Notes: generated by a model not told the origin, from the sequence alone. A DNA stretch of 43,791 nucleotides from Lachnospiraceae bacterium (GCA_017621975.1 JAGARW010000038.1:1-43791); one strand, 5' to 3'; counted from the stretch's first letter, positions 17,157 to 25,978 are shown. Made by a program: numbers and translations.

Positions 17157-17212
17157 AACATCAGCCTCCTTCTCGCTCTTTCTTATCTTTGTATTTCTGT
17201 TTCATTGTTAAC

Positions 17213-17256
17213 GTCAGTGGACAGGGGGAAACACGCCTGTCCACTGACACTTTTTT
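17213..17256 (+). terminator. Perfect 13-bp hairpin followed by T-run on the plus strand
   Basis: In the 114-base gap between the nucleotide-sugar dehydrogenase and the PIG-L gene lies a perfect inverted repeat, arms 17213-17225 and 17236-17248, with a ten-base loop. On the plus strand it is followed two bases later by six T residues (17251-17256), the form of an intrinsic terminator. All genes here run on the minus strand, where the same hairpin is preceded by A residues and followed by no T-run. So it would stop transcripts coming from the opposite direction; on the minus strand it is just a very stable hairpin, perhaps an mRNA-processing or stability element. Confidence 0.65.
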
Positions 17257-17270
17257 ATAGTATAACACTT

Positions 17271-18587
17271 TTATAAGCGCCAGTAAAGATACCCGGCCTT
17301 TTCATAAGCATCCCGGTCAAGTATTCCCTTGATGTCAGTCAAAACCTTTTTTCTGCCGTTATCCGCATACAGCGAGCCGATCTCTTCCATCGTAAGATGC
17401 TTATATTCCTCATGGGAAACGGCAAGAATGACAGCGTCCGCGCCTTTCATCTCTTCCCTGTCCATAAAATGAACGCCGTATTCGCGCTCTGCCTCAGACT
17501 TGTCCGCCACCGGGTCGGTAATCATCGGATCGATGCCGTATTCCTGCAGTTCTCTGACAATGTCGATCACCTTTGTATTTCTTGTATCCGGGCAGTTTTC
17601 CTTAAACGTAAAGCCAAGAATCGCCACCTTTGCTCCCTTGACGGGAATATCCGCCTTAATCAGATTTTTCACAAGGCTTTCCGCGACATATTTTCCCATG
17701 TCGTCGTTGATGCGTCTTCCCGAAAGAATGATCTGCGAATGATAACCGAGCTGTTCCGCCTTATAGGTCAGATAATACGGATCGACGCCGATGCAGTGCC
17801 CGCCGACCAGTCCTGGGAAAAATTTCAGGAAATTCCACTTCGTACCGGCCGCTTCCAATACCGACTTTGTATCGATTCCCATCTTATTAAAAATAATCGA
17901 AAGCTCGTTCATGAAAGCAATATTAATATCTCTCTGGCTGTTTTCGATCACCTTGGCGGCCTCCGCCACCTTGATCGACTGCGCCCTGTGAACGCCCGCC
18001 GCCACGACAAGCTCGTATACCTTGGCGATCTCGTCAAGCGTCTCCTCGTCCATACCGGAAACGATCTTCGTAATGGTCTCCAGTCTATGCACCTTATCGC
18101 CCGGATTGATGCGCTCCGGCGAATAGCCGATCTTAAAGTCGGCGCCGCATTTCAGTCCCGACTCCGCCTCAAGAATCGGCACGCAGATTTCTTCCGTAAC
18201 GCCCGGATAAACCGTTGATTCAAATACGACGATCGATCCCTTTGTCAGATTACGTCCAAGCACACGGCTCGCCCCTTCTACCGGCGTCAGGTCCGGCGTA
18301 TGATCGGGATTGACAGGAGTCGGCACCGCTACGATATGGAATTTGGCTTCCTTAAGCCTGCTTTCGTCGCTCGTAAAATCAACGCTGCATGCCGCGATCG
18401 CTTCGTCGCCGACCTCTCTTGTCGGATCGACGCCGTTTTTGTACAGTTCGATCTTCTTTTTGTTCAAGTCAAAACCAACGACGTTGATTTTTTTAGAAAA
18501 AGCGACTGCGATCGGCATCCCGACATAGCCGAGTCCGACAAGCGACAGCTTTTCTTCTTTGTTAATTAGTTTTTCATATAAGCTCAT
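17271..18587 (-). CDS. wbpO: UDP-GlcNAc/GalNAc 6-dehydrogenase, WbpO/TviB-like
   Basis: A nucleotide-sugar dehydrogenase of 438 residues from the ATG at 18587, which has an AAGGGAAGGG site before it; the longer in-frame start at 18653 overlaps the upstream gene and has no such site. Domains: N-terminal Rossmann with [31 protein letters not shown], the central helix region, and the catalytic Cys in [15 protein letters not shown], then the C-terminal domain with [16 protein letters not shown]. The sequence follows the TviB/WbpO branch rather than UDP-glucose dehydrogenase. It oxidises C6 of a UDP-N-acetylhexosamine to the uronic acid with two NAD. The wbpP-like gene at 14100 is its natural partner. 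Confidence 0.9.
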   Translation of the reverse strand: MSLYEKLINKEEKLSLVGLGYVGMPIAVAFSKKINVVGFDLNKKKIELYKNGVDPTREVGDEAIAACSVDFTSDESRLKEAKFHIVAVPTPVNPDHTPDLTPVEGASRVLGRNLTKGSIVVFESTVYPGVTEEICVPILEAESGLKCGADFKIGYSPERINPGDKVHRLETITKIVSGMDEETLDEIAKVYELVVAAGVHRAQSIKVAEAAKVIENSQRDINIAFMNELSIIFNKMGIDTKSVLEAAGTKWNFLKFFPGLVGGHCIGVDPYYLTYKAEQLGYHSQIILSGRRINDDMGKYVAESLVKNLIKADIPVKGAKVAILGFTFKENCPDTRNTKVIDIVRELQEYGIDPMITDPVADKSEAEREYGVHFMDREEMKGADAVILAVSHEEYKHLTMEEIGSLYADNGRKKVLTDIKGILDRDAYEKAGYLYWRL

Positions 18588-18622
18588 TTGTTTTCCCTTC
18601 CCTTTGTTTTCCTGCGGCTTTA

Positions 18623-19744
18623 TCAGAATCGCTGATCCGAACCGTCCGCACATATTTCTTGAATCGCCTGCAGATAACTGTGCACGACGATATTACGATC
18701 AAAATGTTCTTCCATATGCTTCCTGCCGTTTCTGCCAAGCTGCTCCCGCTCTTTACGCGAAAGCGACAGGAAATGCTTCAGCTTCCCGATCAGATCGGCG
18801 CTGTCTCTTTCTTTCACAAGGAAACCGCTTTTCCCCTCCACAACCGTCTCTCGGCAGCCCGGACGGTCCGTCGTAATCACGGCTCTGCCGCATGCCGCGC
18901 TCTCCAGACAGACATTGGACATTCCCTCGGGATAATAAGACGGATGCACGGTGCACTGACTTTCCCTGATATAAGGAACGACGTCTTCAACGCTTCCTTC
19001 AAAGCGGATCACATCTTCCCGGCAAAGCCGTTCAAACCGCTCCCGCCCGGTATAATCGTCCTCGAGAAAACCGAGAATGCGAAATACCGTATTCGGGTAT
19101 TCCCTGCGTATCTCCTGCGCCGCGTCCAGATATTCTTCGATCCCCTTTTCCTTCATCACGCGGGAAATAAATAAAAAGCCGACCTCGTCCGTATCGGGAA
19201 ACGGCTGATAACAAAAACGCTGCAAGTTCACGCCGGAGCCCGGCAGCATTCTGTGTCTGCCCGGCGCGATCCCAAGCTTTGTAAAAATCCTTTCGTTCGC
19301 GTCGTTCTGAAAGAACAAGACCGCCGCCTTTTTCATCGCCGCCCGGTACAGCCGCTGCGTAAAACGCTGCAGCATCCCGTTTCCTTCCACCGCCGTCCCG
19401 AGTCCGGTGATCGTCGTGATATAAGGGATCTTTTTCATACCGCACAAAAATCCCATATAAAGATTCGGCTTGATCGTATAAGTCAGCACAACGTCCGGCT
19501 TTACCTCGTCCAAAACCGCTTTGTACCGTTTCAGAAGCGCAAGCTCCTGCAGCGGATTTGTGCCGCGCCTGTTTAACGCCGTATCGTGAAAGATGCAGCC
19601 CATCGCCCGCATCCTTTCAATATATTCCCCGTCCGGCAGGGCGATATGCGTTTCATATCCCGCGGCGGTCAGCGCTTCCAGCAGTTCTTTCCTGAAATTG
19701 TAAAGTCCTTCGTCAAAATTGATGGCGAGCAAGATCTTTTTCAT
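18623..19744 (-). CDS. Glycosyltransferase family 4, PglA-like
   Basis: A 373-residue GT-B enzyme beginning [18 protein letters not shown]. It has the [12 protein letters not shown] segment, [28 protein letters not shown] and [21 protein letters not shown] with the catalytic Glu. This layout is that of PglA and related transferases that add the second sugar, usually an alpha-linked HexNAc, to a lipid-linked bacillosamine. With PglC, PglE and PglF in the same operon, a role as second glycosyltransferase is likely. Its start overlaps the ATP-grasp stop as ATGA and has GGAG six bases before it. A different acceptor cannot be excluded. Confidence 0.82.
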   Translation of the reverse strand: MKKILLAINFDEGLYNFRKELLEALTAAGYETHIALPDGEYIERMRAMGCIFHDTALNRRGTNPLQELALLKRYKAVLDEVKPDVVLTYTIKPNLYMGFLCGMKKIPYITTITGLGTAVEGNGMLQRFTQRLYRAAMKKAAVLFFQNDANERIFTKLGIAPGRHRMLPGSGVNLQRFCYQPFPDTDEVGFLFISRVMKEKGIEEYLDAAQEIRREYPNTVFRILGFLEDDYTGRERFERLCREDVIRFEGSVEDVVPYIRESQCTVHPSYYPEGMSNVCLESAACGRAVITTDRPGCRETVVEGKSGFLVKERDSADLIGKLKHFLSLSRKEREQLGRNGRKHMEEHFDRNIVVHSYLQAIQEICADGSDQRF

Positions 19745-20715
19745 GACCGCTCCGTGTCCTTCCGTATCATGATCTCATTGTATTTCATCATCACGAGCCC
19801 TTCCTCGTATTGCCCCGTTATGACGTCGTTTTCTTTCCCCGCTAAATTATTACAGATCAGACGCATATGATCGACCCCGCATTCATAAGCGTGCGGATAA
19901 CCGCCGCCGAATCTGGGATTCACCTCTGAGATATAATATGTTCCGTCTATGTCAAAAATATCAATGTCGATCTGTCCGCGCAGCCCCGACTGCGCAATAA
20001 AACGTTCGATCAGCGCAAACAGCTTCTCATCCTTAAAAGAAACGCCTTTGTCGGTTTCTCCGGCGCGCATCACAAGCTTTTTTTTGGTAAAGATCGAGAC
20101 CGTCTTTCCGCTGATCAGATCGATATAGCAGTCCGCGCCGATCTCCTGACCGTCCAGATATTCCTGAATCATCATATCCTCGCCATGACTTGTAAGCAGA
20201 CGCACCGTTTCCTCGTCGTACGCTTTGGAGATCGCGATGCTCGCGCTTCCTTTCGCAGGCTTGACAAAAACCGGGTAAGAAATAACGCCTCTTCTGACAT
20301 CCTCTGCGAACGCCTCCACATCCATATACGAACGCGCGCAAGGGTAGCCATGCTCAAGAAGCCACTGATACATTTCCCACTTATTCAAAGTCATCTCGCA
20401 CAGCTCGTAGGACGAACCGATCACCGTCACGCCGAGCGCGCGGAATTCTTTTTCATGAAGCGCAAGCAGGGAAAGCTCCGGATCGATCAGCGAAAGAATC
20501 CCCGTTATGCTTTCTTTTCGGCAAATATCGTACAGGACGTCCAGATACCCTTCCTCCGTGATCCGCGGAACGATATAATGCGCGTCCGCTTCATAGAGCG
20601 CGGGAGCGTTCGGACTACAGTCCGTCGCGACGACCCTTCCTTCTCCGTTCAATGTTCTCTTAAAATACTGGACGATCTTGTTTCTCGTCCCGCAGCTTGC
20701 AATCAGCAGATTCAT
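19741..20715 (-). CDS. ATP-grasp ligase, CarB-like
   Basis: A 324-residue ATP-grasp enzyme. I chose the ATG at 20715, preceded by GGAGGAAGATA; the longer in-frame ORF to 20808 runs into the upstream gene without a ribosome binding site. The N-terminal domain has LLIASCGTRNK; ATP-binding segments are FVKPAKGSASIAI and MIQEYLDGQEIGADCYI; the metal site is ISEVNPRFGGGYPHA (Glu, Asn). ATP-grasp enzymes join a carboxylate to an amine through an acyl-phosphate. The gene upstream is a PLP decarboxylase-fold enzyme and a UDP-GalNAcA pathway lies just downstream, so amide formation on a uronic acid is an attractive role; this is inference. Confidence 0.82.
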   Translation of the reverse strand: MNLLIASCGTRNKIVQYFKRTLNGEGRVVATDCSPNAPALYEADAHYIVPRITEEGYLDVLYDICRKESITGILSLIDPELSLLALHEKEFRALGVTVIGSSYELCEMTLNKWEMYQWLLEHGYPCARSYMDVEAFAEDVRRGVISYPVFVKPAKGSASIAISKAYDEETVRLLTSHGEDMMIQEYLDGQEIGADCYIDLISGKTVSIFTKKKLVMRAGETDKGVSFKDEKLFALIERFIAQSGLRGQIDIDIFDIDGTYYISEVNPRFGGGYPHAYECGVDHMRLICNNLAGKENDVITGQYEEGLVMMKYNEIMIRKDTERS

Positions 20716-20752
20716 TATCTTCCTCCACTTGAGTGATTTTTCAATCCACTCT

Positions 20753-21991
20753 TCATTTCTGAGCATGTTCTTTCTTTTTCTGTTCTTCCCAGTATACCGC
20801 GTCCCCACCGATCATGGAGCCCATCGTGTATTCCCTCGCTCCCCAATGCCCGCGGGCGCACGTATAAACGCCGTCCTCTTCCGCATACACCGGCGGAAAA
20901 TAACGGATAAACAGCGGCGTTAAGCACATCGTATAGCCGCCGACCTTATGAAAGACAATCCGGTCGCCCGGCATAAGCTCCGGAGCGTTTTCCAGCGTAA
21001 AGAGCCTGTCGTCCTCCATACAGGTCAGCCCGCAGATCACCTGCTTCTTTGCTTTACGCCGCGCATCCTCCGGCGTATCATGCCCGTATACTATGCTATG
21101 AAAATAAGAGCTTTTCCTATGCAGCGGATCGACGTCGATCCTGCTGCCGTCTATCGTAACAATGTTGTTTGCGTAAGTTTCCTTACAGTCCGCCACCTCC
21201 GTCACATATTCCACAGGCGGCGTAATGAGCGAAGTGCCCGGCTCGACGATCAGCGTCACCTTCTCCGGCGAAAACGCGGTCGAAAGCTCCTCACGGATCG
21301 CTTTCATATAATCCGGGAATTTCGGTTTGTTGTCCATTCCGCCGAAATACCCGCCGCCAAGGTCGACATAGGCAAGCTCCAGATCGTATTCTTTTTTCAG
21401 CCTGCACGCCATCTGCGCCAGTCCCCGGTAAATCGCGACGCTCCTCGTTTTGGAACCGACGTGCAGATGAATGCCGGAAAGCGGAACTCCCATCTGATCA
21501 AGCCGCGTAAGCGCGCGCGCAAACGCGCCCTTTTCATACGAAAAACCGAATCTGCTGCCTTCCGTCCCTGCGCTCGTCTCTCCGGGGCAGACTGTTTCCA
21601 GATCAAAATTCACCCGCAGCCCGACCGTCACATCGCGAAGTCCCGACTCCTCAAGCCAGTCAAGCTCGCGCTCCGCGTCCAGATTTACGATCGCGCCGCT
21701 TTGCAGAGCGCGCAGAAACGACGCCCTGCCCTTAATCGGACCGTTGTAAATGATATGGGAAAAACCGAGACGCTCCGCAAGCTCGTATTCGTCCTCCGAT
21801 ACGACCTCCGCATAAAAACCCGCTTTCTTCATTTCGAGAAGCGCCCAAGGAAGCGCGTTCGTTTTGAACGAATATCCTACGATCGAACGCTTCCAGTTGT
21901 CCGCAAGCGCCTGCTTCAGCAGCGCGATCCCCCGTTCCAGTTCTTTCTTGTGAATAATGTAACAGGGCGTCTGTAAATCTTCCCATTTCAT
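20753..21991 (-). CDS. Fold-type III PLP decarboxylase (ornithine/diaminopimelate/arginine decarboxylase 2 family)
   Basis: A 412-residue enzyme of the alanine-racemase-like barrel type. The PLP Lys is in GYSFKTNALPW (near residue 44); other motifs are HLHVGSKTRS, VDLGGGYFGGMDN for the PLP phosphate, and GLTCMEDDRLF, which carries the C-terminal active-site Cys. The usual EPGR motif reads EPGTS, so the Arg that often contacts ligand phosphate or substrate is Thr here, hinting at a non-standard substrate. It lies 37 bases before the ATP-grasp gene. It could make an amine or modified amino acid that the ATP-grasp enzyme then attaches to a sugar acid. AAGGA lies about ten bases before the ATG. 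Confidence 0.82.
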   Translation of the reverse strand: MKWEDLQTPCYIIHKKELERGIALLKQALADNWKRSIVGYSFKTNALPWALLEMKKAGFYAEVVSEDEYELAERLGFSHIIYNGPIKGRASFLRALQSGAIVNLDAERELDWLEESGLRDVTVGLRVNFDLETVCPGETSAGTEGSRFGFSYEKGAFARALTRLDQMGVPLSGIHLHVGSKTRSVAIYRGLAQMACRLKKEYDLELAYVDLGGGYFGGMDNKPKFPDYMKAIREELSTAFSPEKVTLIVEPGTSLITPPVEYVTEVADCKETYANNIVTIDGSRIDVDPLHRKSSYFHSIVYGHDTPEDARRKAKKQVICGLTCMEDDRLFTLENAPELMPGDRIVFHKVGGYTMCLTPLFIRYFPPVYAEEDGVYTCARGHWGAREYTMGSMIGGDAVYWEEQKKKEHAQK

Positions 21992-22070
21992 AACGTGTCA
22001 TTCCTTATTTTTTCATTTTTGAATTCATTTTGCGTACAAATAGAGTACCGCGCTTCGTATCGTTTGCTTT

Positions 22071-22303
22071 CCGGCTCCGGCGCTCCGCTTCTGTCTTTTG
22101 CGACTGCGAAGGATAAGCGTTTTTCTTAGTGTCCTGCGCAGCCGTACAGCAATGTTCGGACACGACGTCCGAACAAGGCGAAGCTGAGCCACGGACGGCG
22201 AATCTTCGCCGGTTGCGTCAGGCATCCGTATTTCCCTCAGGGCACTTAGAAAAAACCTGCTCCGAAGCCCGGAGCAAAAACGGAAGCGAAGCGCCGGATC
22301 CGG
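22071..22303 (+). repeat. Structured palindromic element, copy A
   Basis: This fills most of the 335-base gap 21992-22326, which holds no gene I can support. Outer arms 22071-22093 and 22281-22303 pair at 20 of 23 positions. Inside are inner arms 22119-22131 and 22243-22256 (TTTTCTTAGTG type), a perfect 9-bp hairpin (22153-22161 with 22167-22175), a 7-bp hairpin at 22196-22211, and a GC-rich hairpin at 22259-22275. A core of about 134 bases matches copy B at 34659-34793 in the opposite orientation; a 44-base stretch differs at only two positions. I do not recognise it as a named family. The rest of the gap, 21992-22070 and 22304-22326, shows no clear promoter. Confidence 0.85.
22250..22275 (-). 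terminator. Candidate intrinsic terminator after pglC (inside copy A)
   Basis: Read on the minus strand, GCTCCG and CGGAGC form a six-pair GC-rich stem with a five-base loop (22259-22275), followed after AGG by six T residues (22250-22255). This has the form of a rho-independent terminator about 50 bases after the pglC stop. The T-run is also the inner arm of the palindromic element. If it works, the decarboxylase and later genes would need read-through or another promoter. Confidence 0.5.
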
Positions 22304-22326
22304 AGTCGCAAATAACACCGCGCCTC

Positions 22327-22944
22327 TTATCTCAATTTCTCCCGCTCGTCCCAAAGATACCCTTCCACGGAATCGGTCTCGACCGCCACGTCCTCTTTTT
22401 TCAGCACGACCTCCACCGTTTTCCAAAGCACCCGAAGGTCCGTCAGAAACGAAAGGTTCTCGACATATTCCACGTCTTTCGCAAGGCGGTCGTCCCATGC
22501 GATAAAATTCCGTCCGCTCACCTGCGCCAGTCCGGTCAGACCGGGACGCACCGTATGACGGAGCCTCTCACGCTCCGTATAATAGGGCAGATAGCCGACA
22601 AGCAGCGGTCTCGGACCGATGATGCTCATATCTCCTTTGAAAATATTCCAAAGCTCCGGCAGCTCGTCAAGGCTCGTTTTCCGCAGAAAGGAGCCAAACG
22701 CCGTCAGTCTCTCCGCATCCGGCAGAAGCTCTCCGTTTTCATCCCGCTGATCCGTCATCGTGCGGAACTTGCAGAGCGTGAAAATTTTTTCCCGGTATCC
22801 GGGGCGTTCCTGATGAAAAATGACCGGACTGCCGAGCTTTATGCGCACAAGCAGCGCCACGGTCAGAAACACCGGACTAAGGACGATCAGCGCCGCGCCG
22901 GACAATATAAGATCCAATCCTCTTTTTATGAAACGTCGGTACAA
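22327..22944 (-). CDS. pglC: PglC-type phosphoglycosyl transferase (first sugar onto undecaprenyl phosphate)
   Basis: A 205-residue monotopic transferase of PglC size. The N-terminal re-entrant helix (residues 8-30) holds the Ser-Pro bend in ALIVLSPVFL; then come VIFHQERPG, KFRTM, the catalytic Asp-Glu pair in SLDELPELWNIFKGDMS, IGPRPLLVGYLPYY and RPGLTGLAQVSGRN. These agree closely with Campylobacter PglC, which transfers N,N'-diacetylbacillosamine-1-phosphate. The start codon is TTG at 22942-22944, supported by AGGAGGG six bases before it, with no ATG nearby. pglE and pglF lie directly upstream. The sugar is probably diNAcBac or a relative. Confidence 0.9.
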   Translation of the reverse strand: MYRRFIKRGLDLILSGAALIVLSPVFLTVALLVRIKLGSPVIFHQERPGYREKIFTLCKFRTMTDQRDENGELLPDAERLTAFGSFLRKTSLDELPELWNIFKGDMSIIGPRPLLVGYLPYYTERERLRHTVRPGLTGLAQVSGRNFIAWDDRLAKDVEYVENLSFLTDLRVLWKTVEVVLKKEDVAVETDSVEGYLWDEREKLR

Positions 22945-22957
22945 GCAAAGCCCTCCT
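22942..22957 (-). promoter_or_regulatory. Strong ribosome binding site that supports a TTG start for pglC
   Basis: AGGAGGG (22951-22957 on the minus strand) lies six bases before TTG at 22942-22944. No ATG or GTG in frame stands at a proper distance, and the conserved re-entrant helix begins a few residues later. Confidence 0.75.
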
Positions 22958-24092
22958 ATTTTCCGAATACGCCGCGGATCACGCTGATAATCAGTTCCAT
23001 ATCCTCTTTTGTATTCTTAATGTCGCTCGGCAGGCATAAGCCTCTTTCAAAAATATCCGCAGAAACGCTCCCGTCTCCGTCCTCTTTATGAGAGAAAAAA
23101 TCACAGTTTTCATAAACAGGCTGAAGCTGCATCGGTTTCCATATCGGTCTTGATTCAATGTTTTCCTGATCGAGCGCATGCATGATCTGCTCCGGCGTTA
23201 TAGGGCAGCCCTCTGCGATCAGCAGGCAGGAAAGCCAGTAATTGGCTTCGCCGTCCGGGTTTAACGGATTCATCGCGATTTCCGGAATATCGGCAAACGC
23301 TTCGCTGTAGGTTTCATAAATTTCTTTCTTTAACTTCCGGTGCAGATCGAGCGATTTCATCTGTCCGATGCCGATCGCGGCAAGCACATTGCTCATGCGG
23401 TAATTGTAACCGATCCGGGAATGCTGGTAATGTCTCGCCGGATCCCGCGCCTGCGTCGCGAGGAAGCGCGCTTTGTCCACATAATCTTTGTTCTCGGATA
23501 CGAGCATACCGCCGCCCGACGTCGTAATGATCTTGTTGCCGTTAAAGGAATACGTTCCGATCTCTCCGAACGTTCCCGTCTGTCTTCCTTTGTATGTAGC
23601 CGACAGAGACTCCGCCGCGTCCTCGATCATCGGCACATGATGCGCCTCGCAGATCGCCATGATCTCGTCTAATTTCGCCGGCGTTCCGTACAGATGGACG
23701 CAGATCACCGCCTTCGGATGCGGATATTTTTCGAACGCTTTTTCCAGCGCCTGCGGCGACATATTCCATGTATCTGGCTCGGAGTCGATAAATACTGGCG
23801 TCGCCTTTTCGTACACGACCGGATTGCAGCTTGCCGCAAACGTCAGCGCCGTGCAGAACACAATGTCGCCTTCTCCTATCCCAAGCAGCTTTACCGCCAG
23901 ATGGATCGCCGCCGTCCCGCCGCTCAACGCGACCGCGTTCTTTGCGCCCGTATACGCCGCAATCTCCTTTTCAAACGCGTCCACATGCGGACCGACCGGA
24001 GCGATCCAGTTCGTATCGAACGCTTCCTTTACATACTCCTGTTCCCACCCGTGCATTGTGGGAGATGCCAGATAAATTCTTTTTTTGTCCAT
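22956..24092 (-). CDS. pglE: PglE/LegC-type UDP-4-keto-sugar aminotransferase
   Basis: A 378-residue DegT/DnrJ/EryC1 aminotransferase using PLP. It begins with IYLASPTMHGWEQEYVKEAF and NWIAPVGPHVDAFE, typical of UDP-bacillosamine transaminases. Other motifs are ALSGGTAAIHLAV, MIEDAAESLSATY with the PLP-nitrogen Asp, and TYSFNGNKIITTSGGGML with the Schiff-base Lys. It converts the UDP-4-keto-6-deoxy-GlcNAc made by PglF (next gene upstream) into the 4-amino sugar. The acetyltransferase PglD, the usual next step, is not found nearby. GAGG lies seven bases before the ATG. LegC-type enzymes are close relatives, so a role in legionaminic acid is possible too. Confidence 0.88.
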   Translation of the reverse strand: MDKKRIYLASPTMHGWEQEYVKEAFDTNWIAPVGPHVDAFEKEIAAYTGAKNAVALSGGTAAIHLAVKLLGIGEGDIVFCTALTFAASCNPVVYEKATPVFIDSEPDTWNMSPQALEKAFEKYPHPKAVICVHLYGTPAKLDEIMAICEAHHVPMIEDAAESLSATYKGRQTGTFGEIGTYSFNGNKIITTSGGGMLVSENKDYVDKARFLATQARDPARHYQHSRIGYNYRMSNVLAAIGIGQMKSLDLHRKLKKEIYETYSEAFADIPEIAMNPLNPDGEANYWLSCLLIAEGCPITPEQIMHALDQENIESRPIWKPMQLQPVYENCDFFSHKEDGDGSVSADIFERGLCLPSDIKNTKEDMELIISVIRGVFGK

Positions 24093-24112
24093 GACAATCC
24101 TCTTTTCCGCCT

Positions 24113-25978
24113 TTACTGCTTCGGCGTATAAGTCGGGACGATTTCTTTAATCAGGTCGCGCACATCCGTCCTCTCGTCCTCTACCGCCGTTTTCAGCTGC
24201 TTTAACTGCACAAAAAATTTCTGTTCATCTATTTCAATCGGTTTCCCGATATGGATGAGCTTATTGTCCGTCTCCTTCATCCCTTCTTCGTCCATCAGAA
24301 GCTCTTCATACAGCTTCTCGCCCGGACGCAGGCCCGTGAATTCGATCCTGATATCGTCGTCCACCTTATATCCCGACAGCCGGATCAGATTCTTTGCAAG
24401 ATCAAGTATTTTGACCGGTTCGCCCATATCAAGGACAAAGATCTCTCCGCCCTTCGCATACGCGCCCGCCTGAAGCACAAGAGAAACCGCTTCCGGTATC
24501 GTCATAAAATAACGGATAATGTCGGGATGCGTCACCGTTACCGGCCCGCCCGCTTCGATCTGCTTACGGAACAGCGGGATCACGCTTCCGTTGCTGCCGA
24601 GTACGTTTCCGAAACGCACGGCCACAAATTCCGTATCGTAATATTTGTTGAACGTCTGAATAATCATTTCGCAGATCCGTTTCGAAGCGCCCATGACATT
24701 CGTCGGGTTCACAGCCTTATCGGTCGAGATCATGACAAATTTCTGCACGTTATTCATCGCGGCGGCCTGCGCCGTCTTCCATGTGCCGAATACGTTGTTT
24801 TTGATCGCCTCGTCGGGACTCGTTTCCATCAGCGGCACGTGCTTATGCGCCGCCGCGTGGTATACAATATCGGGACGGTACGTCTCGAAAATTTTATTCA
24901 TACGCTTCGTATTTCTGACCGAAGCGATCAGAACGAGCATATCCAGCTTCGGATATTTGAGCAGAAGCTCCTGCTGGATCTCATAGGCGTTGTTTTCATA
25001 AATATCGATAATAATTAATTTTTTCGGCTGATGGGAAGCGATCTGACGGCACAGCTCGCTGCCGATGGAACCGCCGCCCCCCGTGACAAGCACGGTCTTA
25101 TCCTTCACATAGCCGAGAATCGAATCCAGATCTACCTTGATAGGGTCTCTGCCAAGCAGATCCTCCACGTCCACGTCGCGCAGCTTGCTCACGTCCACCT
25201 CGCCGTTAACGAGCTGATACATGCCCGGCAGCGTCCGCAGCTTACAGTTCGTCTGCCCCGCGATCTCAACAATCTCCTTGATCGTCCGCCGTCCCGCCGA
25301 CGGAATCGCAATGATGATCTCGTCGATTCCAAACAAAGCGGCGCTTTCGACGATCTTATCCCTGCCGCCGAGCACCTTGATGCCCTGAATAAATCTGCCC
25401 CATTTCTGAGGATCGTCGTCGATGATCGCCTTGACCCTCATCGTACTGAAATAACTTGAATTAATCTCTTTGATGATCGTATTGCCCGCGTCTCCGGCTC
25501 CTACGATCATAACGGAGATTCCGTTGTTTTTATTGTGAAGCCTGCGCCGTTTCTCCCGTGCGAACCGGTAAGCGAAACGGCTCAGCACCGTCGCCGCTAC
25601 GAGCAGGAACGCATTGAAAAAGTAATAGCTCTTAGGCACGTCGCGGTCAAGCGCAAACAACGTTACGCCCTGCAGCGCCGCGCTCATAAACGAAGCGACG
25701 ACGATATTCTGCATTTCGCTCACGCCCGCATATGCCCAGAGGCTGTGATAAAGCCGGAAAAAATAAAACAAAACCAGCGTGATCACGATGCTGATCGGAA
25801 GATGCTGCCATACCGCGTTCCAGAAATATTCAGGAATATCGTCCAGTTGGAAATTATAACGGAGAATCAGCGACAGAAAATTACAGCAGCATACGGCTAT
25901 AATATCATATGTCACCAGGAACGCTCTTCTTGTAATCAATTTATAATTCAGTTCTATCTTTTTCATCCTATCCTTCAT
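24113..25978 (-). CDS. pglF: PglF/WbpM-type membrane UDP-GlcNAc 4,6-dehydratase
   Basis: A protein of about 620 residues. The N-terminal part (to about residue 120) has four hydrophobic helices; a CoA-binding-like Rossmann region follows with VMIVGAGDAGNTII; then the SDR domain with VTGGGGSIGSELCRQI, YHAAAHKHVPLMETSP, the STDKAVNP segment that replaces the usual catalytic Tyr motif in this family, and GASKRICEM. It removes water from UDP-GlcNAc to give the 4-keto-6-deoxy sugar used by PglE. The ATG at 25978 overlaps the upstream stop as ATGA; another ATG at 25966 has AAGGA close by and is equally possible. The longer ORF to 26062 lies inside the upstream gene. Confidence 0.9.
   Translation of the reverse strand: MKDRMKKIELNYKLITRRAFLVTYDIIAVCCCNFLSLILRYNFQLDDIPEYFWNAVWQHLPISIVITLVLFYFFRLYHSLWAYAGVSEMQNIVVASFMSAALQGVTLFALDRDVPKSYYFFNAFLLVAATVLSRFAYRFAREKRRRLHNKNNGISVMIVGAGDAGNTIIKEINSSYFSTMRVKAIIDDDPQKWGRFIQGIKVLGGRDKIVESAALFGIDEIIIAIPSAGRRTIKEIVEIAGQTNCKLRTLPGMYQLVNGEVDVSKLRDVDVEDLLGRDPIKVDLDSILGYVKDKTVLVTGGGGSIGSELCRQIASHQPKKLIIIDIYENNAYEIQQELLLKYPKLDMLVLIASVRNTKRMNKIFETYRPDIVYHAAAHKHVPLMETSPDEAIKNNVFGTWKTAQAAAMNNVQKFVMISTDKAVNPTNVMGASKRICEMIIQTFNKYYDTEFVAVRFGNVLGSNGSVIPLFRKQIEAGGPVTVTHPDIIRYFMTIPEAVSLVLQAGAYAKGGEIFVLDMGEPVKILDLAKNLIRLSGYKVDDDIRIEFTGLRPGEKLYEELLMDEEGMKETDNKLIHIGKPIEIDEQKFFVQLKQLKTAVEDERTDVRDLIKEIVPTYTPKQ

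Noticed and set aside
22025..22498. Minus-strand ORF over the gap and the end of pglC, as a possible pglD
   Set aside because: It crosses the palindromic element and the pglC end in another frame, is Arg- and Gly-rich and has no hexapeptide repeats.
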